DNA of 13,589 nucleotides from Magnetococcales bacterium (GTDB lineage: Bacteria > Pseudomonadota > Magnetococcia > Magnetococcales > Magnetaquicoccaceae): the NCBI GenBank assembly GCA_015229095.1, contig JADGCE010000041.1, positions 1 to 13,589 on the forward strand. Direction: 5' to 3'. The notes under the pieces are model-generated. The model did no database searches, had not been told where the DNA came from, and saw only the letters and a program-made list of their open reading frames with translations. The position numbers and the translations under genes were made by a program. How positions within the stretch are numbered: position 1 is the first letter of the stretch; every line of letters begins with the position of its first letter. Positions 6,062-13,467 of the stretch are shown one piece after another.

Positions 6062-7498
6062 ATGAAAAGAGATGGGTTTCATGCACAGGGGTTCCCTCTT
6101 CTCTCGGGTGTGTTGCTGTTGGCAGCCCTTCTGCTGCTCTCAATCCGGGGGGCTGCGGCGGCGAGTTTGCCTGATCTGGTGCCGCTGGTGAAAAAGCTCA
6201 AGCCTGTGGTGGTCAACATCAGTACCGTCCACAATCCTGTCCGTTCCAAAAGTGGCAAAATGGTTCCGGAAGGTTTTAATAATCGCTCACTGGATGAGTT
6301 GTTTCGCCGCTTTTTTGATCAACTGCCCCAGGACTCCCTGAAATCCCGTTCCCTGGGTTCGGGGGTCATCATCGACCCGGGTGGATATATTCTCACCAAC
6401 AACCATGTCATCGCCGAAGCCGACGATATCCGTGTGCGCTTGCCGGATGAGCGGGAATTTGACGCCAAAGTGGTTGGCAAAGACAGCAAGACGGATCTGG
6501 CCCTGATTCGCATCGAAGGGGCGGGCACCTTGCCGGCGGCCCAGATGGGTAATTCCGATCAGGCAGAGGTGGGTTCCTGGGTGATTGCCATCGGCAATCC
6601 GTTCGGCCTGGAGACCACCGTGACCTCCGGCATCATTTCGGCCAAGGGGCGCATCATCGGCAGCGGCCCCTATGACAATTTTTTGCAGACCGACGCGGCC
6701 ATCAATCCAGGCAACTCCGGGGGCCCCCTGTTTAATTTGGAAGGCGAGGTGATCGGCATCAACACCGCCATTTTTTCCCGTTCCGGGGGGAGCATGGGGA
6801 TCGGCTTCGCGATCCCCGTCAATATGGCCAAGTCGGTGCTGGAGCAGTTGAAGACCCACGGTCGGGTCACGCGCGCCTGGTTGGGGGTACGCATCCAGTC
6901 TGTGACCCATGAGCTGGCCAAGGCCCTGGGACTGGACAAAAAACAGGGTGCCCTGGTTGCCAGCGTCGAGGCCGGCAGCCCTGCCCAGGCAGCCGGCATC
7001 CTGGCCGGGGATGTGGTGGTACGCTTCAACGGCCATGAGATCAACCAGATGAACGAGCTGCCCAGTATCGTCGCAGAGACGCCCGTTGGCAAAAAGGTGC
7101 GGGTCGAACTCATCCGGGATGGCAAACCCCTGACTGTGGAGGTTCAGGTGGCGGAGATGAAGGAAAAGGCCGGTGAGACAACGGCAGACAAAGGGGATAC
7201 GGCCTCTTTTGGTGCCAGCGTGCGCGCCTTGACCCCCGAATTGCGGAGTCAACTGGAGTTGGAAGAGTCGGTACGGGGTGTGGTGGTGATGGAGGTGGAG
7301 CCCGGCAGCAGTGCCGATGAGGCCGGACTACAGGTCAAGGATGTGATTGCGGAGATCAATCGCAAGCCCGTGCGCGACATGGCCGACTTTCGCCGGGCCA
7401 CCCAACACGCCAAACCCGGTGATACCTTGTTGATGCTGCTGTTCCGTAACGGCGAACCCATGTATCTGGCAGTACAGATGGGGCGCACAGGAAAATGA
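6062..7498 (+). CDS. mucD: Periplasmic serine endoprotease DegP/MucD (HtrA family)
   Basis: A 478-residue exported trypsin-like protease-chaperone for misfolded periplasmic proteins. The N-terminus is a signal peptide: basic start, hydrophobic core at about 12-28 and a likely cleavage site near the AAAAS at 31-35. The catalytic triad is H115 (TNNHVI), D145 (SKTDLALI) and S219 (GNSGGP). Two PDZ domains follow at about 250-345 and 380-470, each with a LGV- or FGASV-type carboxylate-binding loop. Length and layout match DegP/MucD. Two adjacent in-frame ATGs (6059 and 6062) are possible; 6062 is better spaced from AGGGTGG. As the last gene of the sigma-E cluster it is likely part of the output of the same stress response, and in Pseudomonas MucD also restrains the sigma factor. 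Confidence 0.95.
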   Translation: MKRDGFHAQGFPLLSGVLLLAALLLLSIRGAAAASLPDLVPLVKKLKPVVVNISTVHNPVRSKSGKMVPEGFNNRSLDELFRRFFDQLPQDSLKSRSLGSGVIIDPGGYILTNNHVIAEADDIRVRLPDEREFDAKVVGKDSKTDLALIRIEGAGTLPAAQMGNSDQAEVGSWVIAIGNPFGLETTVTSGIISAKGRIIGSGPYDNFLQTDAAINPGNSGGPLFNLEGEVIGINTAIFSRSGGSMGIGFAIPVNMAKSVLEQLKTHGRVTRAWLGVRIQSVTHELAKALGLDKKQGALVASVEAGSPAQAAGILAGDVVVRFNGHEINQMNELPSIVAETPVGKKVRVELIRDGKPLTVEVQVAEMKEKAGETTADKGDTASFGASVRALTPELRSQLELEESVRGVVVMEVEPGSSADEAGLQVKDVIAEINRKPVRDMADFRRATQHAKPGDTLLMLLFRNGEPMYLAVQMGRTGK

Positions 7499-7518
7499 GC
7501 GACCCTGTTCATGGCCGC

Positions 7519-7547
7519 TTGAATGACGGCAACAATGGGGTTAGTAT
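7519..7547 (+). promoter_or_regulatory. Putative sigma-70 promoter of rpsU
   Basis: TTGAAT (7519-7524), 17 bases, then TAGTAT (7542-7547), each box matching consensus at four of six positions. Transcription would begin about 85 bases before the rpsU start, which would separate rpsU from the stress operon upstream. Confidence 0.5.
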
Positions 7548-7640
7548 CTCCCGTTCGGGTGCGTCCGGGGTTGGTGCGGTTTTCGGGGCGCGGGTCATCC
7601 TGTTGGCCATTTCTGCAAGCAAAGGGAGGAGTCATATTTC

Positions 7641-7841
7641 GTGAGGATTGATGTTTACGACAATAATGTGGATCAGGCGATTCGTGTATTGAAGAAAAAA
7701 ATGATCCGGGAAGGGATGTTTCGGGAGATGAAGAAGCGCAAGTTTTTTGAGAAGCCTTCCGAGCGCAAGCGTCGCAAAAAGGCGGAGGCGGTTCGTCGCC
7801 TGCGCAAAAAGATGCGTCGCTCTGTGAGTGGGCCAGGTTGA
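7641..7841 (+). CDS. rpsU: Small ribosomal subunit protein bS21
   Basis: A 66-residue, very basic protein of the 30S subunit needed for normal translation initiation. DNNVDQAIRVLKKKMIREGM followed by FREMKKRKFFEKPSERKRRK is the standard core of bS21 and resembles alphaproteobacterial versions most. The start is a GTG at 7641 with GGGAGGA ten bases upstream; there is no in-frame ATG that would keep the core. Downstream, 7842-8061 holds no gene I can support and no clear terminator. Confidence 0.94.
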   Translation: MRIDVYDNNVDQAIRVLKKKMIREGMFREMKKRKFFEKPSERKRRKKAEAVRRLRKKMRRSVSGPG

Positions 7842-8061
7842 CCCCAGCCGTTTGCTGTAACGAGAACTCTCTTCACTCCGGAAAAGGGTGGCTGCGCGGT
7901 CTTCCTGAAGCTTCCGGCCTTGCGTGGTTGTCGCAATGAGATTCCGACTGCAGGCGGTGGCATCAAAAAAATGGCGGTGTTTCCTCTCTTCGTCGCTCTT
8001 CGCTGGCGGTGCTTGGCCGTGCGGTTGACGGGGCTTCTCTCTCTGTCTGGAGGCATGTGGC

Positions 8062-9894
8062 GTGGCGCAACTGTTACAACCGAAAGAGTGGAAAAAATTT
8101 GTCAAGCCGGGGGATCGGATCTTTATCGGTTCCGGTCCGGGGTGCCCTCATGCCCTGGTACGCAGTTTGTTGGATCGGGTACACTCCAAACATTTTTTTG
8201 ATCTGGAACTGGTTCATATTCTGACCCTGGGAGAGACCCCCTGGTTGGATCCCGGTTATCAGGATGCCCTGCGGGTGAACGCTCTCTTCCTGGGGGAGGA
8301 GACCCGCAAGGCAGTGCATCGGGGGGATGCCGACTATACCCCGTGTTTTCTGTCGGAGATCCCCGCCCTGTTTTCCAAGGGCGTTCTGCCCATCGATGTG
8401 GCGTTGGTGCAACTCTCGCCACCGGATGAAACGGGCTATTGCTCCCTGGGGGTGACGGTGGATATCGTCCGGGCGGCGATCGAATCCGCCCGCTATGTGA
8501 TTGCCCAGTTCAACCCCCTGATGCCCAGAACCTTTGGCAATACACGCATTGCCCTGGAGGAGGTGGACGCCTACCTGGAGATCCCCGCACCACTGCCGGA
8601 GCTGCCCTCCGCCAAAATGAACAAAGAGACAGAGCGCATTGGTCAACATGTGGCCATGCTGGTGGAGGACGGGGCCACCTTGCAGATGGGCATTGGCAAG
8701 ATTCCCGATGCAGTGTTGATGGCCCTGCGCCATCACAAGCATCTGGGCGTTCACACGGAAATGTTCAGCGATGGGTTGATGGCATTGATGCAGGAGGGGG
8801 TGGTGGACAACTCCAGAAAAGCCCTGCACACCGGCAAAACCGTGACCTCTTTCTGCATGGGTTCCCAGGCCCTCTATGATTTTGTCCGCGACAATCCCCT
8901 GGTGGAATTCTACACATCGGATTATGTCAACAACCCCAACATTATCGCCCAGCATGACCAGATGATCGCCATCAACAGTGCCCTGGAGGTGGATCTGACC
9001 GGTCAGGTGGTTTCGGATTCCATCGGCCATCGCTTTTACAGCGGTATTGGTGGCCAGGTGGACTTTATTCGCGGCGCGGCCAAGAGTCGGGGGGGGCGCC
9101 CCATCATTGCCTTGCCCTCGGTGACCAAGCAAGGCAAATCCCGCATTGTTCCCTTTATCACCGAGGGCTCCGGCGTGGTGACCTCCCGTGGGGATGTCCA
9201 CTATGTGGTCACGGAGTACGGCATTGCCACCTTGCGTGGACGCAGCATTCGAGAGCGGGCCCTGGAGTTGATTCAAGTGGCCCACCCGGATCACCGGAAA
9301 ATGTTGTTGCAACAGGTGCGGAAAAGCTTTTGGGTGCCCTCCTATCAGCAGTCTGCCCCGGCCCCGGCCAAAGATGTGGAGGATCTGCCGGTCGAAAAGA
9401 TCAGGGCAAAGGATGAAAACACCTATTTTCTGCGTCCTTTGCAACCGTCGGATGAACGGCGTCTACAGGAATTTTTTTATTCCCACGATCAGGAAACCCT
9501 GCTGTTGCGCTATCACTATGTGCCGACCCGCCTCTCCCGGGAGCGGGCTTATGCCCTGGTGAACATTGAGCAGGATCGGGATCTGGCCCTCTGCATCACC
9601 ACACGGCAGGGGCCACGCGAGGAGCTGCAAGCGGTGGGGCGCTATTATTTGCTGCCCAAGTCCAAAACCGCTGAACTGGCCCTGGTGGTGCGGGAAGACA
9701 AACGCAACATGGGATTTGGCAAACTTTTGCTGAAGCGCATCATCCAGGTGGCCCGCAAGCGGGCATTAACCTCTCTGCTGGCGGTGGTGCAAGGCGGCAA
9801 CCAGCGGATGCGCACGCTGCTGGAGAAGGCCGGCTTTGTCGCCCAACCCAACAGCGAGGATCCGGCCTCCGTCACCCTGAGTTTGACCCTGTAG
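8062..9894 (+). CDS. Bifunctional acetyl-CoA hydrolase/CoA transferase fused to a GNAT acetyltransferase
   Basis: A 610-residue two-part protein. Residues 1 to about 430 are an acetyl-CoA hydrolase/4-hydroxybutyrate-type CoA transferase, which moves CoA between acyl groups and acetate (or hydrolyses acyl-CoA). Motifs include QMGIGKIPDAV, the catalytic-glutamate segment GVHTEMFSDG (E233), GIGGQVDF and GGRPIIALPS. After a proline-rich linker, residues 455-605 form a GNAT N-acetyltransferase resembling the acetyltransferase end of Pat/YfiQ (YFLRPLQPSDE at its start; acetyl-CoA-binding R548-N-M-G-F-G-K554). The start is a GTG at 8062 with GGAGG nine bases upstream; no in-frame ATG near it is better. 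The reading frame is continuous across the junction. Substrates are not readable from sequence. It stops 17 bases from the convergent VWA gene. Confidence 0.93.
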   Translation: MAQLLQPKEWKKFVKPGDRIFIGSGPGCPHALVRSLLDRVHSKHFFDLELVHILTLGETPWLDPGYQDALRVNALFLGEETRKAVHRGDADYTPCFLSEIPALFSKGVLPIDVALVQLSPPDETGYCSLGVTVDIVRAAIESARYVIAQFNPLMPRTFGNTRIALEEVDAYLEIPAPLPELPSAKMNKETERIGQHVAMLVEDGATLQMGIGKIPDAVLMALRHHKHLGVHTEMFSDGLMALMQEGVVDNSRKALHTGKTVTSFCMGSQALYDFVRDNPLVEFYTSDYVNNPNIIAQHDQMIAINSALEVDLTGQVVSDSIGHRFYSGIGGQVDFIRGAAKSRGGRPIIALPSVTKQGKSRIVPFITEGSGVVTSRGDVHYVVTEYGIATLRGRSIRERALELIQVAHPDHRKMLLQQVRKSFWVPSYQQSAPAPAKDVEDLPVEKIRAKDENTYFLRPLQPSDERRLQEFFYSHDQETLLLRYHYVPTRLSRERAYALVNIEQDRDLALCITTRQGPREELQAVGRYYLLPKSKTAELALVVREDKRNMGFGKLLLKRIIQVARKRALTSLLAVVQGGNQRMRTLLEKAGFVAQPNSEDPASVTLSLTL

Positions 9895-9911
9895 GTCGGG
9901 CGGAGCGCCAT

Positions 9912-12002
9912 TCAAGTCGTCAAACGTCGGTAAATGTCGGCAATCTTCACCGGCAACTGTCGAACGTCATCCAGCACCACAAAACGGGCAGGACCGTAAA
10001 GGCGGGGCAGATAGTCGCGGGCCTCGCTGTCGATGGTGATGCAAAACGGATGGATGCCGCTGCGCCGGGCCTCAATCAGTGCTTTGCGGGTATCCTCAAT
10101 GGCATACTGGCCCCGGTAGCCGTCGTAAAATCCGTCATAATCCTCCGGCTTGCCATCTGACAGAGTGATCAACAGGCGGGTTTTGGCCTCCTGACGGTTC
10201 AGCAGCGTTGTCGCGTGGCGGATGAAGACGCCCATGCGGGTATACTCCATGGGGAGAATGCCCGCGATGCGTCCCTCCACCGCCGGGTCATCGGGGTGTT
10301 CAAACGATTGGATGGCATACCATTCGCAGTGTTTGCGCGTCCGGCTGGAAAAACCGTAGACCGCATGGCGATCTCCCAATACCTGCAGGGCCTTGCACAA
10401 CAACACCACACTCTCCTGAATGGCACGCATGATCCAGCCTTTGGTGGAACCGCTCATGTCCACCAGCAACAGCGTGGCCACATCCCGCTCGTAGCGTTGT
10501 CGGCGGCGATACAACCGCTCCCCCATCTCCAGGCCGATACGGGTATCCACCAGGGCTTGCACCAGGGCCTCCATATCCAGCTCATCGCCCTGCGCCTGCC
10601 GCCGCAACCAGGCGTCCCCTCCCCGCAGCAGGGCAAAGCTGCGCTGAATCACCTGCCAAACACCCCCATATTTTTCCAGCGTGGCTGCAACAATGGGTTC
10701 CGTTGATGGCTGAATGGAGCACTCTTTCAATACGCACCAACCCTTTCGGTAGTCCGCGCGATGAAAATCCCATTCATCATACAGGTGGATACCGGATGCG
10801 CTGGCGGCTTCCGCAGCAGGGGTATGGGGCGACCCGGCAGGGGCTGTCTGGGCATGGACGGCATAACCACCGGCTCCTGACGCCGTCAAATATTCCGGCG
10901 GAATGTGGCCCAAATCCTGGAGGATGGAGCGGCTCAGGTTGTGCAGCTCCTGGGGGGGAAGCAGGGGTTGACCATCCAACGACAGCTCCACGGTCAGGCC
11001 GTCGGCCAATGGTCGCCATTCCAGGTGGGGTTCGTGACCGGGATCAGGCAGGGGGATGGGCTCCCGTTGCCACAGCATTTGGCCAACGATGGTGCGAAAT
11101 CTTGTTTTTTCCCGCTCCAGGCGGTTTTGCAAGGCAAGCAGGGCCGGACGATAGAGGGGGGCACTGTGAAAGGGCAGCGGTGGCGGTCGGGGCTCATCGT
11201 ATAATCTTTCGATCCATGCCCCACTCTCTTCCCGGCTGGCTGAGGGGGCGGCCAGGGCCCGTGCCGCCTGTTGCCAGGCCGCCGAGGCCGGTCGGGCCGC
11301 CTGCCAGGGAGCCATGACGCGGGCCAGGCCCGGCAAAAGGCGGCCCAGGATGGCATCGACACGGTAGGCCTCCAAGGCAAGATAACAACCCGCCGCCCTT
11401 TCCGGGTCGGGATGGCGTGCCAGCCATTGAGGCAGTTGCGGAAAAAAGGTTCCAAAGCGTCCCAGTCCCCACAGGTGGGCAACCAGAGAGTGGTACAATC
11501 GGCCATTCTCCTGTCGTTGCCCGGTCAGGGTCAGGGCGGCGGGTAAAAAGAGGGTTTCAGTATCGGTGTAGGGCTGCTCTCCCTCTGCCAGTTGCAGGGG
11601 ACGCCCCCCCAAGGCGGTGACGAAGGTATGCAACAATCCGCTCATCTCTGCCAGGAAAGCCGTCTCTGCTGATCGCCCGCTCCCGCCGGGTGGCCCGTCC
11701 CGCAGGAGAGCCAGGGCCTGTTGCAGACCATCCCGATCGTAGCGATCGATCACCATACCCAGCCAGCCGTCCAGATCCGGTCCTTGATCCAACAGCGGGG
11801 GAACACGCATCCCGCATTGAAAGGCCAGTTCCGGGTTGATGCGGGCCAGGATCGGCAGCCAGTGCAACATTTTTTGTTGCTGCGCGGGGGAACAGCGGGA
11901 AAGAATCTGGACGATGGGCAGCACGGTGCGACGGGAGGAGAGGGCTGCTTGAAGCATCTCTTCCAGGTGTTCCTCCAAAACATCCTCTGGTGACGGCTGC
12001 AT
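9912..12002 (-). CDS. cbbO: CbbO/NorD-type VWA-domain protein
   Basis: A 696-residue cytoplasmic protein, with a long helical N-terminal region and a C-terminal von Willebrand factor A domain from about residue 505. The metal-ion-dependent adhesion site is present: D515-M-S517-G-S519, with TRMGVFIRHA and TLSDGKPEDYDG supplying the later ligands. In the CbbQ-CbbO pair this protein is the adaptor that links the AAA+ ring to RuBisCO; in denitrifiers the related NorD works with NorQ on nitric oxide reductase. The ATG at 12002 is preceded by GAGGAAGAG; an upstream in-frame TTG at 12020 would overlap the preceding gene. The gap to the ATPase gene is 14 bases, so they form an operon. CbbO rather than NorD is favoured only because the partner ATPase looks like CbbQ. 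Confidence 0.85.
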   Translation of the reverse strand: MQPSPEDVLEEHLEEMLQAALSSRRTVLPIVQILSRCSPAQQQKMLHWLPILARINPELAFQCGMRVPPLLDQGPDLDGWLGMVIDRYDRDGLQQALALLRDGPPGGSGRSAETAFLAEMSGLLHTFVTALGGRPLQLAEGEQPYTDTETLFLPAALTLTGQRQENGRLYHSLVAHLWGLGRFGTFFPQLPQWLARHPDPERAAGCYLALEAYRVDAILGRLLPGLARVMAPWQAARPASAAWQQAARALAAPSASREESGAWIERLYDEPRPPPLPFHSAPLYRPALLALQNRLEREKTRFRTIVGQMLWQREPIPLPDPGHEPHLEWRPLADGLTVELSLDGQPLLPPQELHNLSRSILQDLGHIPPEYLTASGAGGYAVHAQTAPAGSPHTPAAEAASASGIHLYDEWDFHRADYRKGWCVLKECSIQPSTEPIVAATLEKYGGVWQVIQRSFALLRGGDAWLRRQAQGDELDMEALVQALVDTRIGLEMGERLYRRRQRYERDVATLLLVDMSGSTKGWIMRAIQESVVLLCKALQVLGDRHAVYGFSSRTRKHCEWYAIQSFEHPDDPAVEGRIAGILPMEYTRMGVFIRHATTLLNRQEAKTRLLITLSDGKPEDYDGFYDGYRGQYAIEDTRKALIEARRSGIHPFCITIDSEARDYLPRLYGPARFVVLDDVRQLPVKIADIYRRLTT

Positions 12003-12016
12003 GGCCTGGCTCTTCC

Positions 12017-12829
12017 TCAAAAAATGGAATCGCTCAAGGCACGGATGGCCGCAATCATCTCCGCATCATCGGTCAACGCCTGGGTGATGGCGGCCGCGCA
12101 AGCCGCTGTGGGGGAGAGACCTGCCAACATCAACCGACCGGCATGCACCAGCAGGCGGGTGCTGGCCCCCTCTTCCAGACCGTTGCCTTTCAGGTTGCGG
12201 GTCAATTGGGCAAACTGCACCAGGGCGGCGGCCCTCTCCTGATCCAGACCGCTCTCTTTGTGGATGATCCATGCCTCTTGCCGGGCCGGGGGATAGTCGA
12301 ACTCCATGGCCACAAAGCGTTGCCGGGTGCTCTGTTTCAAATCTTTGAGGAGGCTTTGGTAGCCGGGATTGTAGGAGATCACCAGACAAAATTCCGGGGC
12401 TGCCCTCAGCACGGTGCCCCGTTTTTCCATGGGCAGCATGCGCCGGTCATCGGCCAGGGGATGGATCACCACGGTGGTATCTTTGCGGGCTTCGACAATC
12501 TCATCCAGATAGCAAATCCCCCCATGCCGCACCGCCAGGGTCAGGGGACCATCCTGCCAGAGGGTCTCCCCGCCGATCACCAGGTAGCGACCGACCAGAT
12601 CGCTGGTGGTCATATCTTCATGGCAAGAGACGGTGATCAGGGGACGCCGCAACCGCCACGCCATGTGCTCCACAAAACGGCTCTTGCCACAACCCGTGGG
12701 GCCCTTGAGCAGTATGGGCAAGCGATGTTCACAGGCGGCGGCAAAGAGATCGATTTCATTGCCCAACGGTTCAAAGTAGGGCTCATCGAGAATTCGATAG
12801 GGTTCCATTGTCACGGTATCGGCTGGCAT
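12017..12829 (-). CDS. cbbQ: CbbQ/NorQ-family AAA+ ATPase (MoxR-like)
   Basis: A 270-residue AAA+ ATPase of the MoxR clade that forms ring hexamers and remodels a partner enzyme. Walker A is GPTGCGKS at residues 43-50 and Walker B is ICYLDEIVEA with D109 and E110. Further motifs typical of CbbQ are MTTSDLVGRY, ISYNPGYQS, LKQSTRQRFVAMEFDYP and EEGASTRLLV. CbbQ with CbbO removes inhibitory sugar phosphates from RuBisCO; NorQ with NorD matures nitric oxide reductase. The CbbQ assignment is by remembered similarity. The ATG at 12829 has AGGAG upstream; a second in-frame ATG at 12808 is less well supported. It lies between the zinc protein and the VWA gene. Confidence 0.9.
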   Translation of the reverse strand: MPADTVTMEPYRILDEPYFEPLGNEIDLFAAACEHRLPILLKGPTGCGKSRFVEHMAWRLRRPLITVSCHEDMTTSDLVGRYLVIGGETLWQDGPLTLAVRHGGICYLDEIVEARKDTTVVIHPLADDRRMLPMEKRGTVLRAAPEFCLVISYNPGYQSLLKDLKQSTRQRFVAMEFDYPPARQEAWIIHKESGLDQERAAALVQFAQLTRNLKGNGLEEGASTRLLVHAGRLMLAGLSPTAACAAAITQALTDDAEMIAAIRALSDSIF

Positions 12830-12874
12830 GGGGGCTCCTGTGCTGTTGCAGACAACGGTGCCGAGGGGGGCGTA

Positions 12875-13102
12875 TCAACCCTTGGCAAAATCATGTTCCC
12901 GTTCACAATCGGGACAAATCCAGGTGCGATGGCTGGCACCGATGACACCGATCTCCCGCACCCGACCCAGGCAATCGGTACAAAAGGCAAAGCCGCAGTC
13001 ACAGCTCCAGGTAAACCCCTTGACCTCCTGGCAGATCAGGCAGGGATGAAAGGCTTTGATGGGAGATTTTCGTCGTCGGGTCGGGAGCGGATCGGTGTTC
13101 AT
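12875..13102 (-). CDS. Small cysteine-rich zinc-binding protein of unknown function
   Basis: A 75-residue protein that I do not recognise as a named family. After a basic N-terminal stretch (TRRRKSPIK) it has eight cysteines in four pairs: C-x2-C (HPCLIC), C-x-C (SCDCG), C-x2-C (FCTDC) and C-x2-C (WICPDC). This spacing suggests two zinc sites in a zinc-ribbon or RING-like fold. The second of two adjacent ATGs (13102) is better spaced from GAGGG; 13105 is the alternative. The gene ends 45 bases before the CbbQ start on the same strand, so it is probably the first gene of that operon. A role as an extra factor of the ATPase system is inference. Overlapping frames on the other strand look like shadows. 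Confidence 0.75.
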   Translation of the reverse strand: MNTDPLPTRRRKSPIKAFHPCLICQEVKGFTWSCDCGFAFCTDCLGRVREIGVIGASHRTWICPDCEREHDFAKG

Positions 13103-13105
13103 CAT

Positions 13106-13467
13106 GCCCTCACTGAGATGGATAAACGGGTGTTGACCGGGAACGCCTGCCTCGTGCAAAGGCCTTGCGCTGAGCCTGGCACGCCCCCGGAGAGACAGGG
13201 GGAAAATTTGCGGAAAAATGCAAAAAAAGCATTGACAACATGAGACCAAAAATGTTGTCCTATTGTCAAGAAGGAACGGATCGGCGGCTGCGGATTCGGC
13301 CACTCCGTTGACAAGCAGAGGATGGCATTTGTTCCGTTTGGCGTGCACAAAATATGGAACCTTTTTTGCACCAGCAGGGTCTGATGCGCGGCACCAAACG
13401 GCCTGGGGCCTGGTTGGCACGGTCACTCCACAGAACACCATACGCAAGAAACGAGGAGAACGATACG
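13106..13467. promoter_or_regulatory. Divergent intergenic region between the zinc protein and bacteriohemerythrin genes
   Basis: About 360 bases with no convincing gene. It separates two divergent genes and should contain both promoters. The clearest element is the nested inverted repeat at 13232-13269. TTGACA occurs at 13232 and again at 13308, and a weak promoter-like pair, TTGTTC (13329-13334) and TATGGA (13353-13358), lies closer to the hemerythrin gene. None has a strong -10 partner, which would fit activator-dependent or alternative-sigma expression. A short CCCCC...GGGGG pairing near 13183-13203 is too small to call. Confidence 0.5.
13232..13269. repeat. Nested inverted repeat, candidate operator
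   Basis: GACAACAT (13234-13241) and ATGTTGTC (13252-13259) are a perfect 8-bp inverted repeat with a 10-base spacer. The left arm, read as TTGACAA from 13232, is also a perfect inverted repeat with TTGTCAA at 13263-13269. Three copies of the same core therefore lie within 38 bases. It overlaps a TTGACA -35-like box. This looks like a dimer-binding regulator site; the regulator is not identified. Confidence 0.55.

Noticed and set aside
6287..7252. 321-codon open frame on the minus strand opposite DegP
   Set aside because: Antisense shadow of the protease gene; no motif or ribosome binding site.
7878..7917. CCGGAA...TTCCGG inverted repeat downstream of rpsU as a terminator
   Set aside because: Only 6 bp of pairing with a 28-base gap and no T-run; too weak to call.
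8074..9444. 456-codon open frame on the minus strand opposite the CoA transferase gene
   Set aside because: It lies wholly within a well-conserved gene, and its product is rich in His, Gly and Gln without recognisable motifs, as expected from a GC-rich antisense shadow.
11990..13243. 417-codon open frame on the plus strand
   Set aside because: It runs antisense through the CbbQ gene and the zinc protein gene, has no family motif, and is explained by codon bias of the real genes.
13308..13336. TTGACA as a promoter for the hemerythrin gene
   Set aside because: The -35 is perfect but no acceptable -10 box occurs at 16-18 bases, so it was not called.
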